A DNA stretch of 64,000 bases from JALNZF01 sp964447405 (lineage in GTDB: Bacteria; Nitrospirota; UBA9217): positions 496,001-560,000 of the forward strand of contig CAYUSP010000003.1 in the NCBI GenBank assembly GCA_964447405.1, written 5' to 3'. Shown piece by piece: positions 57,186 to 64,000 of the stretch. The notes beneath the pieces are model-generated. The model worked only from the letters and a program-made list of their open reading frames with translations, searched no databases and was not told the origin of the DNA. How positions within the stretch are numbered: position 1 is the first letter of the stretch; each line of letters begins with the position of its first letter. The translations under genes were made by a program, and so were the position numbers.

Positions 57186-59327
57186 GTGGAACAGTCCGCA
57201 CCGGCGGCAAGGAGGGCCTTTTTCGAGATGCCGCACCTTGTCATTTTTGGAATGGGCCTGACCTCGGCCCTGGTGCAGATAATGGCACTGCGCCGCCTGC
57301 TTACCGTTTTTTCCGGCAACGAACTCGATATCGGCATCACCCTGGCTGTCTGGCTTTCCTGCGTCGGCGTTGGAAGTGCTCTCGGACGCCGCTTTTCGTT
57401 CAGAAACTCGTTCGCATACTCTTTTATTGCTGTTGCCGTGCTGACGCAGGCAGCGCTTTTTATCTCCGTAAGCATCCGGCCCGCCTTCTCCCTCACCCCA
57501 GGAGAGATCATCCCCCTGGCAACAACCATCACCGCCACGATCATCTCCCTTGCTCCCGTATGCCTGGTTATTGGATCACAGTTCCCGCTGTCTGTTGCAT
57601 ATCTCAAAGGGGACGCGTCCACGGCATACAGCCTTGAGGCCGCAGGCGCCTGCATCGGCGGCATCCTGTTCACCTTTCTCCTGGCAGGCAGGGTGGACGA
57701 GTCTGCACTGGCAGCGGTAGTCGGCATCGCGAATGTCCTTCTGGCGTACGCGGTCCTCAAAAAGCGCTGGCTCATCGGCACCCTTGCAATACCGCTGATC
57801 CTGTACGCCGGAGCGGTCCGATTTGCGCCTGGTCCCATGGGGCGGGATCAGAAACCGGAGCTTCGCGTGGAATCGCTCTACGGAGAGATATCCGTGTTCC
57901 GAACTCGCGGTCAGGTCGATGTATATGCCTCGGGCAGGTTCGACTTCTCCTACCCTGATTCGCAGAGCGAGGAACTCAGGACGCATGTGCCCCTGTCGCT
58001 GCATGCCGCGCCCTCGCGCGTGCTGCTGGTGGGCGGATCGCCGGCGCTCATACGGGAGCTGCTCAAATACCCTGCCCTGCGCGTCGATTTTGTTCAGTCT
58101 GACCAAAGAACCGCCGATCTGTCTGCCTCGATCCTCACGGACAATGACCGGACGATACTGCTTGACGAACGCTTGCGCATCATTATCAACGATGCCCGGC
58201 AGATCATCGCTTCACCTGCTGCACGTTATGATCTCATCATCCTGAACCTGCCCGAACCCGCCACCGCTGCGGTAAACCGGTTCTATACGGTCGAGTTCTT
58301 CAGGATGGCGAAGGCAGCGCTCCGTTCGGACGGCATCCTCGCGCTCTCGCTGCCTACCTCGCACGGCTACATTGGAAGGCGTATGCAGGCAGCCAATGGC
58401 TCGGTATACCAGTCTCTGCGCGCGGTATTCTCCAACGTCGCTTTGTCTTCGGAGGAATACGGGGGTATGTATGCTTCCGAAAACTCACTTTCCACCGATG
58501 CAGCGGTATGCGCTGCGCGGTTCCTTTCGAGGAGCGTGGACACGCTGCAATTCCATCCCCTGATCTTTAAAGACCTGTTCGACCCGCTGAAAGTGGATCG
58601 GGTCCGAGCCAGGCTCGAAGCCGCACAAGTATTAAACCGCGACCAAAGGCCGACCGCCTACCGGTATAATCTGATGCTCTGGGCGGACATGTCTGACGCA
58701 AGGATCCTGAATCGGATACTCGACCTCGAGGACAACCTGATATTCGCCCTGTACACGGCCCTGCTTCTTGTTTCCGTCGCCTTCTTCTGGAAACAGAAAC
58801 GCACGCTGTATTACAGCCTTGTTACAACCGGATACGCTACCATGGCTTTCTCCGTGATCATTCTGCTCGCCTATCAGGCTTCCTTCGGCAGCATCTACGA
58901 ACGGATCGGCCTGCTGAGCGCACTTTTCATGGCCGGCTCCGCGGCCGGTGCGTATGTCTGCCGAAGCATGTCGGGAGACCTTGCCCGGCTCCGGATCGTG
59001 GAAATGTCCTCGCTGCTGCTGTTCCTGTCTGCTCCGCTTTTCTTCACGAACGAGCCTCTCAATTATGCGCTGATGTTCCTGTGCGGCTCAACCGGCGGTG
59101 CGCAGTTTGTCATCGTGAACCGTGCTCTGGAAGGGCGGCAAGCAGGCAGATTCGCGGGCACACTCTATGCCTGGGATCTGGGCGGTTCCGTGCTTGGTGT
59201 GCTGCTGACTGCACTGTTCTTCGTGCCGCTCTTCGGCATCGGGAATGCTATACTTTCGCTGTTGGCGCTCAAGACATCTTCTCTGGTACTGCTGTTCTCG
59301 CTCGGGAACAGAGACCGCGGGTGCTGA
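57186..59327 (+). CDS. Fused multi-helix membrane and spermidine synthase-like protein
   Basis: A 713-residue protein. About seven N-terminal helices (HLVIFGMGLTSALVQIMALR, LAVWLSCVGVGSALGRRF, ITATIISLAPVCLVIGSQFP) lead to a cytosolic domain of the spermidine synthase/SAM-methylase fold (residues 225-480: RVLLVGGSPALIRELLKYPA, DLIILNLPEPATAAVNRFYT), then more helices (LIFALYTALLLVSVAFFW, ALMFLCGSTGGAQFVIVNRA). The fused MFS/spermidine-synthase family is common in deltaproteobacteria and Nitrospirota; the reaction is unproven. GTG 57186 is the start. Confidence 0.8.
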   Translation: MEQSAPAARRAFFEMPHLVIFGMGLTSALVQIMALRRLLTVFSGNELDIGITLAVWLSCVGVGSALGRRFSFRNSFAYSFIAVAVLTQAALFISVSIRPAFSLTPGEIIPLATTITATIISLAPVCLVIGSQFPLSVAYLKGDASTAYSLEAAGACIGGILFTFLLAGRVDESALAAVVGIANVLLAYAVLKKRWLIGTLAIPLILYAGAVRFAPGPMGRDQKPELRVESLYGEISVFRTRGQVDVYASGRFDFSYPDSQSEELRTHVPLSLHAAPSRVLLVGGSPALIRELLKYPALRVDFVQSDQRTADLSASILTDNDRTILLDERLRIIINDARQIIASPAARYDLIILNLPEPATAAVNRFYTVEFFRMAKAALRSDGILALSLPTSHGYIGRRMQAANGSVYQSLRAVFSNVALSSEEYGGMYASENSLSTDAAVCAARFLSRSVDTLQFHPLIFKDLFDPLKVDRVRARLEAAQVLNRDQRPTAYRYNLMLWADMSDARILNRILDLEDNLIFALYTALLLVSVAFFWKQKRTLYYSLVTTGYATMAFSVIILLAYQASFGSIYERIGLLSALFMAGSAAGAYVCRSMSGDLARLRIVEMSSLLLFLSAPLFFTNEPLNYALMFLCGSTGGAQFVIVNRALEGRQAGRFAGTLYAWDLGGSVLGVLLTALFFVPLFGIGNAILSLLALKTSSLVLLFSLGNRDRGC

Positions 59328-59461
59328 TCATGCCGGCCATGGACGATTCGCCGGCTGTTTGAATGCAGCGGGGAGCGCACCTTATCTGTGATATACTTGA
59401 TCTGCGCCCGGCACCCCGAAGGGACATCTGCGGAGTAGCCGCTTTGTGACGGGTTCCAATT

Positions 59462-59857
59462 ATGTACGAAGAAAAAGAGAACAAGAGAAAAGGGGTCCAG
59501 CGCCACCAGGTTGTCGCGTCATGCTATTGCACCCTGCTGCTTATTTCGTCCGGAGATCTCGCCTGGTCGGAACATTTCGCAACGATCATCGACCGCAGCG
59601 TAATCGGTATCGGTGTCGAAACCAATGAACAGCTCGTACCCGGTTTTGTATGGTTCAAGGAAAGTGTATACAGCCAGGCGTGCGGTTATCTGGTATGGTC
59701 CCGGCAAACAGGTTCGCTTTACCGGTCTGGCATTCAGTTCATCGACCTAACCCGGGACCAGGAGCAATACCTCAGGCTGCAGGTTGACCATTTGAAGCCG
59801 CACCATCCAATGCATGATCCGGATCGCGTCGTTCAAAACCTGATCGAGCACCTCTAG
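59462..59857 (+). CDS. PilZ-domain protein
   Basis: A 131-residue single-domain protein that likely binds cyclic di-GMP. The RxxxR box is approximated by KRKGVQRHQ near residues 8-16, and the D/NxSxxG box is DRSVIGIGVETN. LVPGFVWFKESVYSQACGYL and YRSGIQFIDLTRDQEQYLRL complete the barrel. Possible output: the secretion/pilus ATPase in the window or motility genes elsewhere. Confidence 0.78.
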   Translation: MYEEKENKRKGVQRHQVVASCYCTLLLISSGDLAWSEHFATIIDRSVIGIGVETNEQLVPGFVWFKESVYSQACGYLVWSRQTGSLYRSGIQFIDLTRDQEQYLRLQVDHLKPHHPMHDPDRVVQNLIEHL

Positions 59858-59888
59858 CGAATCCGCCGTCACTGTCCCTGACGGGCGC

Positions 59889-59917
59889 TTGACAAATACT
59901 CTTCAATACTTTACTCT
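59889..59917 (+). promoter_or_regulatory. sigma-70 promoter of the receiver-LpxC gene
   Basis: TTGACA at 59889-59894, a 17-base spacer and TACTCT at 59912-59917. The in-frame ATG at 59918 touches the -10 box and would lie before the transcription start, so translation should begin at ATG 59960. Confidence 0.7.
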
Positions 59918-59959
59918 ATGGCCACTTCCAACGACGAAGGACGTCAGATCAGACCCTCT

Positions 59960-61288
59960 ATGAATCCCATATGCATCATAGACGATGAATCCGCCATCTG
60001 CTCCACCATTAAAGGAATCCTGGAGGATGAGGGGTATCAGGCTGTTGCGTTTCAGGATGCAGAAAGCTTCTGGCGGCAGCTTGACACCATGCAGCCCTCA
60101 CTCGTCCTGCTGGATATCTGGCTCCCGGGCATGGACGGAATGCAGCTTCTGAAACGTTTGCATGGCCGCTTCCCGGAAATCCCCATCATCATGATGAGCG
60201 GACACGCACGCATCGAGGCAGCTGTTGCCGCTATCAAGACCGGTGCCTATGATTTTCTGGAAAAACCTCTTCACCTTGAGGTTTTGCTCGACAAGGTGGC
60301 GTCCGCCCTCAAGCACAGGCCATCCGGGGGAGACGCGTCCCTGCCCTCGGATACACGACTCGAGATCGTCAGCGCTGACTTGTCGCTGCCTCCCGGCGCT
60401 GTGGAAGTGGTTGTTTCCCCCGAACCACAGCGCACGCTCAAAGGGAATGTGGTCCTGAATGGGATAGGGCTCCTGAGCGGCCGGAATACGGGAATTATCC
60501 TGAGCCCTCTCGGAACCAACGAAGGGGTAGTCTTTCAAACGCTTGATGGCCAAACCATCCGTGGTCATATCACCTCTCTCGAGGATTACTCCCAGACCAT
60601 CTCGTCGAAGACCTTTTCCGCCAATTCCACGACCCTGGACAACGGCAGGAGGCGGGTACGCACGGTTGAACACCTGATGGCGGTTCTATCCATGTTCGGA
60701 ATAACCAACGTGCTGGTGAAAGTCGATGAGGAGATACCGAACATTGACGGATCAGCCAGGGATTTCTGCAACCTCATCGAAGAGGCGGGGATAGAGGAAC
60801 AGCCGGCCTCAACCAAGGTTGCCGTCATCCGCAGGAAGATCGGAGTAGGCAGCGTGGAGCAGAGTGAAAAGCATGTTTACGCGGAGCCTTTTGAGGGATT
60901 CGAGATTTCGATGAGGGTTGACTACCCTCGCCCCATAGGCGAACAAATCCTCACCTTCAATCCTGAAAGCGGGTCCTTTGCAAAAGAGATAGCCCCTGCC
61001 CGCTCCTTCAACACGTTTGAGAATATTGAGATGGCCCAGAAGCTCGGGAAGGTCGGCGGCGGATACCTCCATTCCCACATTATCATGTACGACGGCAAGG
61101 TCATCAACACGGACCTCAGGTATCCGGACGAATTCGTGCGCCACAAAATATTGGACCTGATCGGAGACCTCTACCTCCTCGGCCTTCGCATCAGAGGGCG
61201 CATTGTTGCCAACATGACGTCTCATGGTTACAATCAAGCCCTGGTGCAACGCCTGCATCAGGCCGTCCTGAACAGCGTTCGTTCGTAA
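59960..61288 (+). CDS. lpxC: Response-receiver/LpxC fusion (UDP-3-O-acyl-GlcNAc deacetylase)
   Basis: A 442-residue fusion. Residues 1-120: a receiver (PICIIDDESAICSTIKGIL, phospho-acceptor LVLLDIWLPGMDGMQLL, MMSGHARIEAAVAAIKTGAY, DFLEKPLH) close to NtrC-family receivers. Residues 155-442: LpxC with GIGLLSGRNTGI, RTVEHLMAVLSMFGITN (first zinc His), DGSARDF, KVGGGYLHSHIIMYDGKVIN, DEFVRHKILDLIGDLYLLG (zinc His and Asp) and SHGYNQAL (catalytic His). All zinc ligands are kept, so the domain should be active in the committed step of lipid A synthesis, possibly controlled by phosphorylation. Likely a second copy beside a housekeeping LpxC (inference). Start by the promoter; ATG 59918 is alternative. 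Confidence 0.9.
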   Translation: MNPICIIDDESAICSTIKGILEDEGYQAVAFQDAESFWRQLDTMQPSLVLLDIWLPGMDGMQLLKRLHGRFPEIPIIMMSGHARIEAAVAAIKTGAYDFLEKPLHLEVLLDKVASALKHRPSGGDASLPSDTRLEIVSADLSLPPGAVEVVVSPEPQRTLKGNVVLNGIGLLSGRNTGIILSPLGTNEGVVFQTLDGQTIRGHITSLEDYSQTISSKTFSANSTTLDNGRRRVRTVEHLMAVLSMFGITNVLVKVDEEIPNIDGSARDFCNLIEEAGIEEQPASTKVAVIRRKIGVGSVEQSEKHVYAEPFEGFEISMRVDYPRPIGEQILTFNPESGSFAKEIAPARSFNTFENIEMAQKLGKVGGGYLHSHIIMYDGKVINTDLRYPDEFVRHKILDLIGDLYLLGLRIRGRIVANMTSHGYNQALVQRLHQAVLNSVRS

Positions 61289-61317
61289 AACCGGGCAATA
61301 TCACCGTATTCAATCCA

Positions 61318-61707
61318 TTAAAAACACAGCATCCCATCGTATTCCAGCGCATAGGTTATAAGACTGATGCCGCCGACGATCTCCGCCCCTTCTATGAGGT
61401 CTTCCTTCTTCAGGTTCCTGTTTCGCGCGACCTCCCCGCACAATTCGAACCTGACCCCTGCCGACATAGCCTCGGCAAGACGCTGCTCGAACGTCGGGAG
61501 CCCGGGAGCCAGCTTACCTTCTTCCTGGATCTTGCCCCTGATGAGCGCGTCCGACCCGTCCTGAACGCAGTAGACGACGGTGTCCAAATCCGACCTGCGG
61601 GCAAGCGTGGCAAACATCAGCGCGGATTTCACCTTGCCCACATCGCCGGCCCCGGCGGATAATTGGACGAGGAATCGTTTATTCACCTTCGTTCCGTCTT
61701 TTTCCAT
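61318..61707 (-). CDS. DsrE-family protein
   Basis: A 129-residue protein: FLVQLSAGAGDVGKVKSALM, LDTVVYCVQDGSDALIRGKI, GVRFELCGEVARNRNLKKED and VGGISLITYALEYDGMLCF. DsrE-like proteins handle sulfur transfer or bind partners; the active Cys may be in ELCGE. The ribosome site GGAGGTGCGTTCC sets the start at 61707. Convergent with the LpxC fusion. Confidence 0.8.
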   Translation of the reverse strand: MEKDGTKVNKRFLVQLSAGAGDVGKVKSALMFATLARRSDLDTVVYCVQDGSDALIRGKIQEEGKLAPGLPTFEQRLAEAMSAGVRFELCGEVARNRNLKKEDLIEGAEIVGGISLITYALEYDGMLCF

Positions 61708-62013
61708 GGAACGCACCTCCTGTATTCGCAAAATCTGAAGTCAGTACGAAAAGAATATGGAGAACATTGTAACCTATGTTCTCTTTCCTGATATATATAA
61801 TACTACGAGCGCAGGCATCAATGTATCCTCGTTGTATCCAGTCCTGTATTCTTTTTCAGGATTCGTCGCTAGAACATGGTTCCCGTGAGATGTTTTCTCA
61901 GTCAAGTTGTTCCACCGTCATCCACGTGGAATCCTCCCTCAGTTACCGGGAATGTCCCCGGACATCGCGATCTTTCTGGACCGGCCACTCGCAATAAAGG
62001 AGGCAAATTCTTT
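61708..62013. other. 306-base gap, nothing clear
   Basis: No convincing gene. An open frame to 62133 starts near 61876 but lacks a ribosome site. The end of the gap carries AATAAAGGAGGCAAATTC, a strong Shine-Dalgarno. Confidence 0.4.
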
Positions 62014-62133
62014 TTGACAACAATAGGCGACTGGTCTACTATTGCCGCATGCCTGTCAAGGACACACGATCACGCCGCCGCTCTGGAAGATGTCTCCAGG
62101 ATGACGGTATCTACAATCGAACAACTGCTCTGA
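62014..62133 (+). CDS. Possible 39-residue protein
   Basis: TTG 62014 follows AAAGGAGG (61996-62003) by 10 bases and encodes MTTIGDWSTIAACLSRTHDH, then AAALEDVSRMTVSTIEQLL. Soluble, acidic; no family recognised. The ribosome site supports it, but TTG and length leave doubt. Confidence 0.3.
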   Translation: MTTIGDWSTIAACLSRTHDHAAALEDVSRMTVSTIEQLL

Positions 62134-62179
62134 AGCTCCCGCTACACCTACAGGGGCCGGATAAACCAAAGGAGGAAAT

Positions 62180-62584
62180 ATGAAATTTGGAAGACTCAAT
62201 ATTGCCGCAGGAGCGATCGGACTCCTGATCGGAGCCTGCGGCGGAATGGCGCTGGGCCTGACGTTCGATCAATATGCTGCAAAAGACGGTTATCACGTGC
62301 TTTCCCTCATCCGGTTCTATTTCAGGGAAGGCCATTCCCACGGCATGCCCTTCTCCCTCTACAACATTCTTTTCGGTTTGCTCGTTGACAGGCTTGCTCT
62401 TTCTGACAAAATGAAGAAGACCGGTTCCATACTGGCGGTCTGTGCCTTCATATTGCCTCTTGGGCTTTTTGGCAAGGCACTCTCGGGCGCATCTCCGAAC
62501 TTCCCTCCGTTTGGGATTCTGGGGGCTTTCGCTCTGATGGGGTCTCTGATCATCATCCTCATGGGCATTAAGAAGGCAGAATAA
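62180..62584 (+). CDS. Small integral membrane protein
   Basis: A 134-residue protein with four hydrophobic segments (LNIAAGAIGLLIGACGGMAL, LYNILFGLLVDRLAL, TGSILAVCAFILPLGLFG, GAFALMGSLIIILMGI) and a His-rich loop (FREGHSHGMPF). Resembles small uncharacterised 4-TM proteins; function unknown. AAAGGAGGAAAT upstream. 18 bases before the DUF1761 gene, so likely cotranscribed. Confidence 0.7.
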   Translation: MKFGRLNIAAGAIGLLIGACGGMALGLTFDQYAAKDGYHVLSLIRFYFREGHSHGMPFSLYNILFGLLVDRLALSDKMKKTGSILAVCAFILPLGLFGKALSGASPNFPPFGILGAFALMGSLIIILMGIKKAE

Positions 62585-62602
62585 TTTGAGGAGGTATATG
62601 AC

Positions 62603-63007
62603 ATGGAAGTGCACCTCAACTACGGGGCCGTGATCGTCGCGGCAATCGCGAATTATATCATCGGTGCAATCTGGTACGGAGCGCTGTTCGGTGAAACATG
62701 GAAAAAGCTTTCAGGGATCTCTGATATGAAACCGACGCCCCTGAACATCGCGGTGGGCCTGATCAGCGCACTAGTCATGAGCTGGGTGCTTGCGCATGCG
62801 CTCGTTTTTGCAGGTGCTTATCTGAAGACCACAGGCGTGTCCGCCGGTCTCATGACAGGGTTTTTTAACTGGTTGGGTTTCATCGCCACCGTAACGGTGG
62901 GAAGCGTGATCTATGAGAACAAACCCTGGAAGCTGTGGTTCCTGAACAACGGCTACTGGCTCATTTCGTTGCTCGTCATGGGAACGATCCTGGCAATGTG
63001 GAAATAG
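62603..63007 (+). CDS. DUF1761 membrane protein
   Basis: A 134-residue four-helix membrane protein: NYGAVIVAAIANYIIGAIWY, GALFGETWKKLSGIS, FFNWLGFIATVTVGSVIYEN and WKLWFLNNGYWLISLLVMGT, the DUF1761 signature. Role unknown. Ribosome site GAGGAGG sits 9 bases before 62603. Confidence 0.88.
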   Translation: MEVHLNYGAVIVAAIANYIIGAIWYGALFGETWKKLSGISDMKPTPLNIAVGLISALVMSWVLAHALVFAGAYLKTTGVSAGLMTGFFNWLGFIATVTVGSVIYENKPWKLWFLNNGYWLISLLVMGTILAMWK

Positions 63008-63063
63008 TCTGCGCTGTGCGCACTCCCTGGGCCCGACTACTGTCACGTATCAACGTCATTTTG

Positions 63064-63525
63064 TTATTTTCTCCCTGGCCGTGCCTTTCCGCCTGATATA
63101 TTGAGTGCGACTGCGGCACGGATCAGCGCCTTGAATGCGTCAATATCGACTTCCTCCCCTTCTTGGATGTCAATCGCACGCCTGAGGGTCCCGTCGAGGC
63201 TTGCGTTGAAGAGCCTGGCCGGGTCCTTCAGAGCAGCACCCTTAGCGAAGGTGAGTTTCACTTTGTCATTATAGTGCTCACCAGTGCAGATGACGCCGTC
63301 GTGGGACCACACCGGGAACCCCGACATCGAGTTCGACGGCTTTCTCCATTTCAGTTCCTCGACCACATCCGGGTCTGCTTCTTTGATGAGCTTGCGTATT
63401 CTGCTCAGCATTGCCCCGCGCCAGTCCGCGAGCTCGGCGATTCTTTTGTCAATCAGCTCAGATGCCGACCTGCCCTCCGTCGATCCCGACTTTTCATGTT
63501 CCTCTCCTAAAACATCCAGAGTCAT
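63064..63525 (-). CDS. DUF1801 protein
   Basis: A 153-residue protein: SASELIDKRIAELADWRGAM, EADPDVVEELKWRKPSNSMS, FPVWSHDGVICTGEHYNDKV, TFAKGAALKDPARLFNASLD. It belongs to the DUF1801 family, distantly related to the cassette gene at 177-551. Function unproven. It follows the sigma-factor gene after a 159-base gap. Confidence 0.82.
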   Translation of the reverse strand: MTLDVLGEEHEKSGSTEGRSASELIDKRIAELADWRGAMLSRIRKLIKEADPDVVEELKWRKPSNSMSGFPVWSHDGVICTGEHYNDKVKLTFAKGAALKDPARLFNASLDGTLRRAIDIQEGEEVDIDAFKALIRAAVALNISGGKARPGRK

Positions 63526-63684
63526 CGTCCCGATCTCCCGTTAGTTCCAGAGGTGCGAAGCGTCAACAGTGACCAGCCGAGTATATTTTATGCATAATGG
63601 CCTGTCAAGCAATGCTCCGGAGTTATGTCGTCAATCATAAGCGGGTAATGTTTTTTGAATGAGCAGCCGGGAATGCTGACACTG

Positions 63685-64000
63685 CTATTTTTCCCGGAAC
63701 TTCAGCGTGAGAGGCTTGCGGTCGCATGCCAACTCATTGCGCGAGTCGCGGCAGAAGACGCACTTTTTGTCCATTTCCTTCCGAAGGTTCGCGCGGCCGC
63801 GGTGGATCCGGACCTTAACCGCATCAAGGGAAATGCCGAAGACCCCTGCAATCTCTGCGTTCGTCAGGCCTTCAAGATCGCTCAGAACCAGAACGGTCCT
63901 GAATATTTCCAGGAGGCTCTCCACGATCCCGAGGATACATGCGTTCATGTCCTTGTGCACGAGCAGCATGTCGGGAAGCTGCACCTTATCGTCCGGTTCC
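63685..64000 (-). CDS. ECF sigma factor, 3' part (runs off the window)
   Basis: The frame is open to the window edge; about 105 residues are visible. Sigma region 4: LLEIFRTVLVLSDLEGLTNA, EIAGVFGISLDAVKVRIHRG, RANLRKEMDKK, a helix-turn-helix that recognises -35 boxes. A C-terminal tail CVFCRDSRNELACDRKPLTL carries three Cys that could bind metal. The start and region 2 lie beyond 64000. Stress-response role is an inference. Confidence 0.85.
   Translation of the reverse strand, partial: EPDDKVQLPDMLLVHKDMNACILGIVESLLEIFRTVLVLSDLEGLTNAEIAGVFGISLDAVKVRIHRGRANLRKEMDKKCVFCRDSRNELACDRKPLTLKFREK

Overview
The window looks like chromosomal DNA of a Gram-negative, mostly anaerobic bacterium of the deltaproteobacterial/Nitrospirota kind. 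This rests on an LpxC protein, several outer-membrane-type and lipoprotein genes, a molybdenum/selenium formate dehydrogenase with NuoE/NuoF-like partners, rubrerythrin, nickel-pincer cofactor genes (larB, larC), a V/A-type ATPase operon, PilZ and two-CW proteins. The lineage is inferred from gene content only. No rRNA, tRNA or CRISPR array was recognised.

Layout. 1-3270: a relic integron. Minus-strand gene cassettes are separated by attC-like sites, and a divergent intI is broken into an N-terminal and a C-terminal fragment by a GxxExxY gene flanked by inverted repeats. 3284-5523: minus-strand phosphoesterase, MDR reductase and DJ-1/PfpI genes. 5714-5890: a 58-codon peptide gene with two in-frame UGA codons, the second followed by a hairpin of bacterial SECIS type; it resembles selenobiotic-family RiPP precursors. 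6152-14098: a GspF/GspE/giant exoprotein/pseudopilin operon. 14127-25544: housekeeping and cofactor genes (aldolase, dehydrogenase, gpsA, larB, larC, nadE, rsmI). 25641-31538: an exported ankyrin-HEPN protein, an IS110 relic, a small exported 4-Cys protein, a DUF362 ferredoxin, pyruvate kinase and a CBS protein. 31742-37044: the formate dehydrogenase operon, whose catalytic subunit is split in naive translation by a UGA that is almost certainly selenocysteine. 37183-40674: minus-strand redox/stress genes. 40768-47500: lipoproteins, a PorV-like barrel, a LamG protein and an RNA methylase in looser, more AT-rich DNA. 47558-55674: a nine-gene V/A-type ATPase operon in Thermus-like order. 55796-64000: VOC protein, exported protein, fused transporter/spermidine-synthase-like protein, PilZ protein, receiver-LpxC fusion, DsrE protein, small membrane proteins, DUF1801 and the 3' part of an ECF sigma factor.

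How the genes fit together. HndA/HndC-like subunits and the selenoprotein FdhA should form a cytoplasmic NAD(P)-linked formate dehydrogenase. The two separate UGA/hairpin loci mean the genome must carry selenocysteine insertion genes (selA-D) outside the window. Several genes (gspF, gpsA, the 40674 gene) have near-consensus sigma-70 promoters whose -10 box lies 6-10 bases before the ATG, implying leaderless or near-leaderless mRNAs. Degenerate CGCAAAG/CGCGAAG inverted repeats recur in gaps, inside intI, inside the fdh operon and inside the ATPase operon, and look like one dispersed repeat family.
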